Origin: Beroe forskalii | Lineage: Eukaryota; Ctenophora; Nuda; Beroida; Beroidae | DNA length: 64,000 nt | Assembly (NCBI GenBank): GCA_011033025.1 | Contig: WFMF01000039.1 | Coordinates: forward strand, 682,001 to 746,000 | Direction of reading: 5' to 3' | In this document: positions 54,472-64,000 of the stretch, in pieces | How the letters are laid out: each line of letters opens with the position of its first letter | Numbering within the stretch: the stretch's first letter is position 1 | Made by a program: the position numbers and the translations under genes | The notes under the pieces: generated by a model | Databases searched by the model: none | The model's input: the letters and a program-made list of their open reading frames with translations, nothing else | Told to the model about the DNA's origin: nothing

Positions 54472-57400
54472 ATGATCCACCCTGTAATTGAGATATGTGA
54501 GAAGATTCAACAGTTAGACAAGATGATGGAACAGGTGCCTGCAATGTACCTGCAGAATGTGCAGCACATGCTCCCACTTCAACCACAGGCCCCACCAGCT
54601 GCATCGGATGCATGTCTAACAATAGTCCACTCTCTAATGTGCCACAGACAGGTGAATAAGCTTTTCAATATTCAAAGTTGTGAGAAAATTAAAAAAACTC
54701 TGTTTTGCGAAATTTCGTCGATAGAAAGTTTTCAAAGATATTTGATTTGTCTTATCAATTAGAATAGATTAAAACATTAAAAAACCCTCGTGTTTTTTTG
54801 TACGAAATTATATGAATGTTTACCTCTTGTAGCTATGGGAGCTACAGTCCAAATATTTACAGGGTGCCGTCCATGGTGGAGAGGACGAGACTTTTGCTAA
54901 AAGAGCTATAGAATCGCTAGTGAAAAAGTTGAAAGAGAAAAGGGATGAGCTTGATGCATTGATCATAGCTGTGACAATGTCTGGCAGGCGACCCAGCAAA
55001 TGTGTCACAATTCAACGCACGTTGGATGGCAGGTTACAGGTTGCAGGAAAGAAAGGATTCCCTCACGTCATATATGCTCGGCTATGGAGGTTTGTGGAGG
55101 ATTTGTGAAACATCTTATCTTAGTATCATACACACAATTAGGGAAGCACGTGTACACGCTGTTTTTGCGTGCATTGCTATGATTTGTGAGGGACAGATAT
55201 GCAAAAAAGATTTGCGATTTTTTATCAATGGATTATAATAGCTTTACAAATAACATACATAATATTGTAGTTGTACGCGCACAAAGAATCTGTATTTAGA
55301 GTGATTCCTGGCTGCGTCGCCTCTTATTCATGTGTACAAAAAGAACTTCTAATATAGGGTTTCATATGTAATACTGTACAATCTAAAAGTGTGTACTGCT
55401 ATTATAAACTCTGCAAGGGGGTAGTAAATGTCTGAATTATATGAGTATATGTATAACAAGTTAAAGTTCGTGACTGTACGCCTTAATGCTCTGGTGACTT
55501 AAATATGTAATTTTATGCCACATCAACAAAAACATGTAATTAAATATATAATGTTCTGTATGGGTGTCTGAAAAATAGCTTTAAGTGTTGAATTGGAGGA
55601 AAGTCACGTTTAGCTTTTGTATAAAATATAGAGAGTTTATGATAGTTTGTTGATCTAGGCACCCTGTGAACAAATGGCCTTTCATCAAACTTGCACTGTA
55701 TGATACGAATCAAACTCTTCCCAATCACAATAAGGAATGTCCCTGGTGGCTTCGCCCGCTTCATATTGAGTATACTAAATTTTCGACTAAATTCTAGACT
55801 ATGTACGCAGATTAGGTCCTTCTTTGGGAATGAGACCACCTCAATGCACGCTTAAAAACTGCGACCTCCGACACCACCTGTAAAAGTGGCATTTTCAATG
55901 CATTAGAAAGTAGGTTATCGTTGGAAACTAAATTGGTAAAACAAGGTACAAACCTGGGTAAAAACAGAATAAAAAGTGTTGCCCTGTTCAATGTCCAGGC
56001 GTACATCCCTGTATGAAAGCCCCCACTTACTAACTCTCTGATTCAACCCCTCTCTCCTTCACATTAGTACTATACTGCTAATACTCCACTATTTCCCATT
56101 TCACGTACAATAATCCCGTGTTTCAGGTGGCCGGACCTGCACAAGAACGAGTTGAAGCACATCAGTGTGTGTCAGTACGCGTTCGACCTCAAGTGTGATC
56201 TGGTGTGTGTCAACCCCTACCATTACGAACGAGTGATATCCCCAGGTTAGTGCCATTGACAAGAACCGATAGAGGTTCTGTTAGGAGTTGTTAGCCGAAC
56301 GTTTAGTTTTTTTAGTTGCACTGTTAGTTGCACATTGTTCGTTCTTTAGTTGACCTGCTTTAGCACTATATGCCTAAATTTGCAAATTCTGCTATTTCTT
56401 GACAGGTTCTCAGCCCATCCGCTAACACACAAATAGGCAGGAAAGGGCTTTCACAGCCGGACACAGTAAAGCAGTTAGGGTTATGTAATTGTTAGGGTTA
56501 TTTTAGGTTTAGGATATGGTGAGGGTAATGGTTATTGGTTATGGTTAGAGTTAGGGTTAGTTATAAAGATTCAGGTTCATGACTTGAATTACCATTGCGT
56601 GGCTAATTCTTATGCCTGAACACGCTTATTGTTTCTGTGTGACCCTGAAAACCAGCCGTTTGATATCATACGAGCTCACCAGACCACTGTTAGTTGTTGG
56701 ACAGTAGTAAGGCTGGGACACTACTGCAGCACGTTCTGCTATTGATTGGAGGTTATTGTTTGTAAAACTATTGCCAGGGAATGCTACCCTGTCTTATTTT
56801 GGGTAAAATGCTATCACTATTCGCTAATATAGCACTCAAGTTTTTAAGCTTTTATCATCTCTTTCATCTTCTGACTTCCTGTGAGCTGATAGCCTCTGCT
56901 ACTCCTTGAGAACTATCTTGAAACTATCTCTCAACTGGTACCAGAGTTGTCTGAACTGGTACAATACTCGGAAATAATATGATTCATTTCTCTTGCATAG
57001 GATATACCCCCGATAGTCAACGTATGTGATCTATTTCCATTAACTCACTCCGTCAGCCAGGAGTCAGGGTTTCCTTACTCATGACAGGATATGATATTAT
57101 GATAAACGGTTCATCGCCATCGTCATCATAATGTGTGCTTCACATGTTTTTACCATCGAGCATATTATACAAAGTGTGCCTATTACTGTGTTACATTTAT
57201 TAAGTATGTTCATAGAAAGATAGAATTGTCTAAGTCGTCAACTTGTGTTGGATGGATTGAGCTCGGATATAATGATTATTGATCGCAACACAAGTAGCAA
57301 TCTCTCCAACTTCATACCTATTTTCATGTATTTTGGAGGAATCAGCACATGATATTGTCATCCGTCTCAACTCCAAAATCAAAGATTTTATAGAGAAGCG

Positions 57401-57633
57401 AGGAAAGCACCTCTACTATATAAATTATCTGAATGTTAATCAAACTGTTAACAGTGTACCTGATAATCAGGGCAACTAACAGTTTAATATCCCAATCATA
57501 GCTGACGGGAAAAACTTATTTAGTTGTGGATCTTATTGACACCGAATTATTTGAATTTAAACAGTAAACTCAATACTTTCAGCGCAAATTCCCTACCCGT
57601 TGGACATAAGTGGATTAACAATTTATCAAACCG
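54472..57633 (+). CDS. Co-Smad (SMAD4-like) MH1 domain, four exons, 3' part not seen
   Basis: SMAD4 partners with receptor-activated Smads in TGF-beta/BMP signalling and binds DNA through MH1. Exons 54472-54651, 54863-55089, 56127-56245 and 57583-57633 join in phase. Exon 1 ends [16 protein letters not shown], a SMAD4 hallmark. Exon 2 has the DNA-binding hairpin ([20 protein letters not shown]). Exon 3 has [11 protein letters not shown] and the zinc ligands: with KCVT of exon 2, these are VCQYAFD and VCVNPYH, all four kept. Exon 4 (YPLDISGLT) begins the linker. Two starts are possible, 54472 or 54523, both in frame. No linker or MH2 exon was found in the next 6 kb; they may lie beyond the window with the phosphatase gene in an intron, or be lost. 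Confidence 0.92.
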
Positions 57634-57649
57634 GTGAGGCACCAAATAC

Positions 57650-57810
57650 ATGTGTCTTACAGTCTGCCTCAATGTCTCAAATCTATGTCTCTAACATTCT
57701 GCCTCGATGTCTCAAATTCATGGCTCTAACATTCTGCCTCGATGTCTCAAATCCATGGCTCTAACATTTTGCCTCAATGTTTCATTTCAATGTCTCTCAT
57801 TAACTGTCTG
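57650..57810. repeat. 35-bp minisatellite, ~4-5 units
   Basis: TCTAACATTCTGCCTCGATG followed by TCTCAAATYCATGGC repeats with slight decay, just after SMAD exon 4. Confidence 0.85.
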
Positions 57811-58024
57811 TTACACGATGTTTCAATGTTTCAAATTCATTTGCTGTAAATTTCGAATTTCAAATCTATTTCTTTTTGCTTAGAATTTGTCAGTTTATTT
57901 CAATAATCTTATTTCGTAATTCCTTGACCTTGAATTTCACAATTCCTTTTCTTACAACAATGTCTCTCTTTCGTTCTCACTCCTTGACAAATTTCGCTGC
58001 GATGAGACGTATAAAGCAGGTCTC

Positions 58025-58320
58025 ACGCTTGTCTTACGCTAGTCTTCTTCAAGTCTAGTGCAGGTTTTGCGCTTTTCCTACCTCCTACGACGGTTTAATG
58101 CAGGTCCTAAACTTGTTTGGTGCTGCGCTGGAACTGCGCCAAATCGGCACAAGACCTGCATTAAACCCGGTACAAGACCTGCGTCCTACATTAAACCGGC
58201 GAGGGCCTGGCACTACACCAAACATGCACAGGATCCGCGCCAAACCTGCGTCAGACCCTCAAAAGAATGGCACAAGCCTGGCGTAAGACATTCATCAGAC
58301 CAGTACCAGGCCAAAGTGGG
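58025..58320. repeat. Degenerate repeat of AAGACCTGCRTTAAACC-like words
   Basis: Variants of CAAGACCTGCATTAAACC, GCACAAGACC and CCTGCGTCAGACC recur over ~290 bp in loose array. The open frame 58058-58483 comes from this composition and has no domain. Confidence 0.6.
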
Positions 58321-58711
58321 ATACGTGGATCTATGCCAAATATTTATTATAATTTGTATTACAAAACCAATGTCATATCAGCTGTATCTTGCTGTCCGTA
58401 CTTCATTCAAAATGTCATATTTGATGATTGAATTTGAATCAACTGCTGAGTCCTATAATAAGCGATATCTTTTAAAGTTTTAAGAACTGTCATATTTGTT
58501 TTTCATGTCATTACTATTGAGTTAATTTAACTTTTATCCTTTTGAGTTTATTCTATGTATGTATGTGGTAAGTACGGTATTTAAATTACTCGTTTCACTT
58601 TAAACTGTATAACTGGTAGAATAACTCCATTGGTAATCAGCTATTTCCACCAATATCATAGTATTCACTATTCCCTTAAAACTGTCTAAGGGGAGAGAAC
58701 CTTGCTATTAA

Positions 58712-58820
58712 GGGGGGGGGGGGGTAAGGCAAACTTTGGCAAATTAATCCCTAAATTTTGAGTTGCCAAAAAGTGTTTGCCAAAGTTTGCCATAGTTTGC
58801 CAAAGTTTGCCAAAAAAAAG
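58712..58820. repeat. G13 run followed by TTTGCCAAAG repeats
   Basis: Thirteen G in a row (58712-58724) precede several copies of AGTTTGCCAAAG / GTTTGCCATAG. Mononucleotide length here is likely to be unreliable. Confidence 0.8.
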
Positions 58821-59284
58821 CCTTAAAATATTGCAAAAATTGAAATAAAATCACTCAGTTTGTTCCAAATTGTTTCAGATGAGCTTATATAGTTTATACA
58901 GATCTGGTTAACATTTCTACAAACATTTTATATGCCATAATTATATATATATCTTGATCCAGTTAAGATATCTGGTATGTCTAACAGTGGAATAGTGTAT
59001 GGAGGATCCATTACTTTGAATTTACGGTTTAAACTCAAGATTATGGGTTTAAAGGCATTAAGGCACTCATGCTTTGTGAAAAAAGCCATTTCGAGTTCGG
59101 AAATAATAGCAGTACCGAAGTAGAAGCATCAAGAAGAGGTTTAGTAAACGTAGTGTATTTTCAAGGGAATTGCTTTTAAAATGAGGGAAATCCTTTATTA
59201 ATCGAAAGGGAAACCCTTACAAATAGAGGAAATCCCTCAAAATCCACTTATTTTCATTGGATTTTGGGTAAATACTTTGGTGTG

Positions 59285-59735
59285 CCGGGTAGGATAGGCT
59301 AACTTAATAAAGGAGTGTGAAAGGCTTACTTAGAAGTGTGATAGGCTCACTTAGGAGTGTGATAGGCTTACTTAGAAGAGTGATAGGCTTACTTACGAGT
59401 GTTATGGGCTTGAATTTGAATTTTAATATCATTTTACAGTACAATTACAATATACTTACTTAGGAGTAGGATAGTCTGACTCACTGACTCAGGAGTGTGA
59501 TAGGCTTATTTGGTGAGAGTGTGATTACTACTTAGGAGTGTGATAGGCTTTACTTCCAGGAGTGTGAGCAGTTTATTTAGGGTGTGATAGCACTGATAGG
59601 TATACTTAGGAGTGTGATAGGCTAACTCAGGAGTGTGATAGGCTTTCTTAGAAGTGTGATAGGCCTACTTAGAGTGTGTGGTAGGCTGCATTTCAGGAGT
59701 GTGATAGGCTTATTTAGGGTGTGTAGCCTGTGATA
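59285..59735. repeat. ~20-21-bp minisatellite (AGGAGTGTGATAGGCTTACTT), ~18 units
   Basis: Units vary at AGAAGTGTG/AGGAGTGTG and CTTACTT/CTCACTT. An unrelated ~60-bp AT-rich stretch interrupts the array near 59410-59465. GTGTGATAGG resembles the GGGTGTGAT core of the 5.3-kb array, but the match is too short to prove kinship. Confidence 0.85.
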
Positions 59736-61898
59736 GGCATACGTGAGGTATTGAAACTTCCCCTGGTCGACATATATCCTTGGGGGCCATGGTTAATTTC
59801 ACTGATTAATTCACATATCCCACGCCGTTTAACACGTTGTCTAAGTGTTCACTGCAATTTGCACACACTGCAATTTGCACACGTTATACAGCTCCATACA
59901 AAGCTTATACACGTTATATAAAAGTAGATTGAAATGTGTGCTGCTGTCTCGGGATCCTTCTTCGAACACAAGAAAATATTCTGTCGAGGCAAATCATTCT
60001 GGCTTTTGTTTGAGTTATGGTTTGGTTTCTGCAATCAGTTGGAATTACTGCTTGCGTCATGAATACATATTGGTACCAGTTACGCTTCATGGTTTACAGT
60101 ACATATTTTGTGTCTTTGGCATCTTTCCAGATATTTTACTGTCTCCAGACTCCAATAATCTCCGTAAATAATGAGCTAGAGCAACTTACTATACTTATTG
60201 TTCACAAATAGTGAACCTCATTCTCAAAACCATCATAATCCAATGTCTTATCTATAGAGGTGTATGGGTAAACTACAAACATAACAAAATACTGCATATC
60301 GATTTTCTAATTCAATGTCTGATTGACATGAGGGCGGAAGAGACTAAACTGCATGAATCATCAGCGGTTACCCTACATTACAGTTGTAAGGTCTCCCTGC
60401 CATCTGCGATGTAGGTGTACCATCAGCAGGTGACAAAGGAAACGGAGGGTTTCGGCCCACGTACCCCTCACAGCTTACAACTGCAGGCTGGGCCCTTTAC
60501 CCGCAGGACTCCGGATTCCTGAGCAACACAGTTTAGAGGGAAGGGGTAGAAAAAAGAAAGAGTTCAGTAGAGGTGAAAGATCGCTGTTACTTTAAGTTAC
60601 CTTTATATCGCATAGCTACCTTTATATCGCATAGTTACCTTTACATAGTTGTTTATCGCATATATTATCTGTCCAAGAAGTTGTATTGTTGTACCCACCT
60701 AGCTCTCTTGGTTGTAAGTAAAGCAGCAAGCGACCATTTATTTCGTGTGGCAGTTATAGATGTATTAGGCTTAGTTTTGTATGTATTAGGATGAGCAAGC
60801 TTTGTCTTTGTGTTGTTGTGGCTTATGCTGGCGATTTCTTTCAGCCACTGGGCTTATATAGTAGTCAGGTACTTAGCATTCTAGTTAGAGGTAATAACTT
60901 TTAGAAAATTTCTAAAGTAGGTACCTAATTTAGCAATTAGTAAATTTCAGAAAAATATCTTACATGAGTTGGCTTATCTTCTTATTTTCGTATCTTACCA
61001 TTATAGCTGTGAGCTCGACATTAGCTCTTAGGCATCTTATGCATTGTGCTTTATTTTGAAGCACAGCTTGAGCTACAGAGCTGCTATCAACAAACAACTG
61101 TTAACGATACAAAATTCTGGAAAAACTTACTGGCAGGCTCTGTGGGATCTACGAAGGTACAATAAACATTAGTCCTTTTTTTTATCAATTCTTAAAACTT
61201 TTGAAACTAAACAACATTCTAAAATCTACAGCACTAGGACGGGGACGAGGAAACAATAAACATGCAAACATTTGTTATTTTATGCAATTTATGCCACCCT
61301 TCTTTTCCGGTTTCCAGCATAATTTCATTATTTTCATTGTGTGTAGGTATTGCTCTGTCATTCGCTGTGATACGCTTGCGTGTGACCATTATTTTATCAT
61401 TTACAGCGATGTTTACATTGGATATTGTACAATGTACACCAGGATTGTATTGTAAATTGTATTTATACTAGGTAGGCTATTCTCATTATTGCAGATAACT
61501 GCGGTGCTGTTTATTTATATCTTGACATCTTGACATCTTATTTCTAATTGAAATTCTAATCACCGAATTTCAACTCACGAGACAAACATGTCACAATGGA
61601 ATTACTTATTGGTCAATTATCACCCATACGACTTTGAGAAAATATTCAGCAATTTTGCTTTTCAATGCCCCTTTCAAATTCTAATTTATTTCCAAATCGT
61701 AAATCCCCTCTTCTTTTCCTTATTCCTGCTCCACTGACCTTTTCTCCCTGCATATAGGCTATGTCATAACCAATCCACACCTCAATAGTGTGTTGTAATT
61801 GTATACAACAATTTCGCTTTTCAATACCCTTTGCCTCTTCTGTTTCATTATTCCTGCTCCAGCCTCCACTGACCTTTTCTCTATCTCCTGTGAAGGTC
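59736..61898. other. Intergenic DNA, no recognised gene
   Basis: A GC-richer block at 60385-60545 (CTCCCTGCCATCTGCGATGT..) has the texture of a retroelement 3' end, like 52610-52990, but no tail or target duplication was found. TACCTTTATATCGCATAG is tandemly repeated near 60598-60640. The open frames here have no recognisable domain. Confidence 0.4.
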
Positions 61899-63936
61899 AT
61901 GTCATCCCGGACTCCTTGGCGCTACAGAGTGGTGAACCAGGTGGTACCCATCGTTACCATGGCAATCGCACTCGCTCTCATCATCTTCCTCATGGACCAG
62001 GTAGTGTGGCGCGTACGCAGCATTGTGCGATGAGGCGATAAAAATAAAATTGCGCGAACTGGCGATAAGCTTGCGCGCACAGTCTAATTGTACTGCGCGC
62101 GAAGTTTTCTTAATAAAATACTACTGATTCAAACCACTGATATCCTGAATGAAAGTATTTGGCGTTTAGACATTTTAAATATCGCCATTTCTTCCTCAGG
62201 CGAAACCAAGGTTCATCGTTGGTGATAATGATATCAACTATCCGGTTGTGGAGCAAGTAAGAGACTAAATTTATTAAAATATACTTCAGAAATTTGATGG
62301 AAAGAATTCCAAATTCATTGCTTCTTTGATTTTTCAACTAATTTTCTTAACTTCTTTTCTTAATAGTTCTTTTGAATCGTTATCGCCACCCCTCTAAGTT
62401 GGTTAATTCCATTTCATCAGCCCCTAATAATTCCAGTCAAACATCAACAACCGAAGAATATACTACATTCTCTCATGAAAATGACCTCTTTCCTTAGACC
62501 CTGACCACTTTCTCTCATGGCCCCCTCAGACCCTGACCTAGATGGAAAGAATTCCAAATTCACCTCTTCCTCATCAAGTACAGAAAATACCACTTTAGCA
62601 CTATCTCTCATGACCCCTTTCCTCAGAGTCAGACCCTTACAGCTCATGACCTCCCACCTCAGACCCTTACCACTTTCTCTTATAACCCCTTCCGACCCTA
62701 ACTGCTCTCTTTCCTCAGACCTTAACTACACTCTATTTCCTCAGACTTTAGGCTTAGCACTTTCTCTCACAACCTCTTTCCTCAAACCCTGACTGCAGGG
62801 GCAGCTGCAGGCCTCATGTTCATCTACCCCTTCGTAGCGCTGATAATCCACTGTGCCGTCAAGTCCCGGATTTGGGGCGTCAGCTTCTGCGATAAGAGGG
62901 TCCTGATCTACTGGTGGGATAAGGTATTTCTCTCTTTACTGATGAATTGATATCCCTTTACTGAGTGCCCATTTTTATGAATTATTGTTAATTTTATTCG
63001 TGAGTTGAGATACCAAACTTTAATGATACATTATTTTTAGTTATAATTTTGCGATGAAATACCAAGCTATAACTTAATAACTATATATAATCATTTATGA
63101 AATTAATTGCATCCTTTAAATTACAGACGATTGATCACTTTTTTTCATCGGCAATTTTCAGAAAAAAATTCGTATTGTATTTTTTGCCGTACTTTTAAAA
63201 ACCTACCTTAGGAGGTGTATTTATGGAGGTTGTAATTTGGGGATTTTTCGGAAAAATCTCCATTTTTTCACCCACCATGACACTTCAAAATGACGTCATT
63301 ATCATATGTTAACTAGAGTAATGACTTGATAAAGATCCCCAAATTGCACCCTACAAACTTGTAAACACCAAAATTTTGTTCCACATAAATACACCTCCTT
63401 AGGTATTTTACAACCCCCCGCAGACGTGGTGCGGCGTGTTCGTCTGCTTCATCTTCGTGCTCTACTCGGAGTTCCTCAAGAGGTGGGTGGGCCGACTCCG
63501 ACCCAACTTCATGGACATGTGCAGTCCGGAGTACTCCACTCCCGAGAAGGGTGAGTCGTGAAACACAAGGAAATATTTCGTAGAAGCGATGGTAAAGCGA
63601 ATACTTGGGAGTGATTGATTTAATTGCTTGATAAATAAAGTAATAAATTTGAGTTCCCCTCAGTAAATCTAATTTGAATCCCCTCATAAAATCTAATTCC
63701 AGTTCCCCTCAATAACTCTAATGCTAGTCTAATGAATGTTCCCCTCAGTTTCAGGTAACATCGTCACCTCCTACACGTGTCCTGCGGACCCCTCGGGCGA
63801 GTCAGTGCGGTCCTTCCCCTCCGGCCACGCGCTCTTCTCCATCCTTCTTTTCTGTGCGTTGGGGAATCTGTTCGAGGGTCACAGAGCCAGGGATAGGGTC
63901 AATGATACCACCTGGGCCTCCAGAGTCATGTTCCAG
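61899..63936 (+). CDS. Lipid phosphate phosphatase (PAP2/PLPP family), 5' exons, gene continues past the window
   Basis: An integral membrane phosphatase that dephosphorylates phosphatidate, lysophosphatidate or sphingosine-1-phosphate. Exons seen: 61899-62000, 62200-62256, 62800-62923, 63424-63550 and 63755-63936. Start MSSRTPWRYRVVNQ; a first membrane helix VVPIVTMAIALALIIFLM; a second in GLMFIYPFVALIIHCAV; a third in WCGVFVCFIFVLYSEF. The first catalytic motif K-x6-RP is KRWVGRLRP, and the second is PSGH in RSFPSGHAL. The third (SR-x5-H) must lie in the next exon, outside the window. The splice from 62256 (phase 0) to 62800 (needs phase 1) does not match, so a short exon between them was missed or an indel is present. 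The last donor is GTGAGT at 63937. Confidence 0.88.
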
Positions 63937-64000
63937 GTGAGTGGGGCTGTCGCAAGTGTGGACAGATCGGTCAATTGACGGAGGGCTCGATGAAAGCAAG

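Noticed and set aside
60385-60545. SINE or LINE 3' end
   Set aside because: The texture is similar to 52.6-53.0 kb, but there is no tail, target duplication or second copy in the window.
1-64000. tRNA, rRNA or snRNA genes
   Set aside because: I found no cloverleaf with A and B boxes and no rRNA-like conserved block by reading; a covariance-model scan would be needed to exclude small RNAs.

Overview
The window is nuclear DNA from an animal. Split genes with GT-AG introns encode animal families: a 2-Cys peroxiredoxin, a co-Smad-like (SMAD4-type) MH1 domain, a lipid phosphate phosphatase, and a secreted mosaic protein with sushi, thrombospondin type 1 and C-terminal cystine-knot modules. The DNA is AT-rich, introns are about 0.3-3 kb (longer in one proposed gene model), and minisatellites, MITE-like elements and nested insertions are abundant. 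I cannot name the clade; an invertebrate is likely.

Layout. 0-6 kb: upstream repeats, then the peroxiredoxin gene (+, 2269-4285 visible, last exon not found) and a large minisatellite in its last intron. 6-14 kb: palindromic and tandem repeats, a 50/51-bp satellite (9.9-10.9 kb) and a fold-back Tc1/mariner-type element (12099-14004). 14.2-15.5 kb: an intronless GT4 glycosyltransferase (-) that looks bacterial. 15.5-22 kb: gene-poor with satellites. 22-24.8 kb: five exons (+) of a secreted PI-PLC-X-like phosphodiesterase. 25.4-26.65 kb: a PAN/Apple membrane protein (-), nested in the following intron. 26.8-36.3 and 37.4-47.7 kb: two direct copies of a ~9.5-10.4-kb segment carrying the 3' exons of the phosphodiesterase gene (lectin-like, sushi x2, TSP1, cystine knot). 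49-53 kb: a retrotransposon-like insertion inside a DNA-transposon-like element. 54.5-57.6 kb: SMAD MH1 exons (+). 61.9-64 kb: the 5' exons of a lipid phosphate phosphatase (+), running off the window.

Main point. The five head exons join, with every intron phase compatible, to the seven exons of the SECOND tail copy, giving one open frame of 713 codons: signal peptide, PLC-X-like domain, lectin-like domain, sushi, sushi, TSP1, cystine knot. The nearer tail copy is broken in six of seven exons by tiny indels with few substitutions. Either a very recent duplication left one dead tail and a long intron, or the assembly holds an uncorrected false duplication. The copy pair also acts as a natural empty-site/filled-site comparison. 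It shows insertion of a 1,502-bp TTAA-flanked element with a THAP-domain ORF and of an 85-bp palindromic element with a 9-bp target duplication, and growth of a minisatellite made of a 5' splice site (2 copies versus 8).
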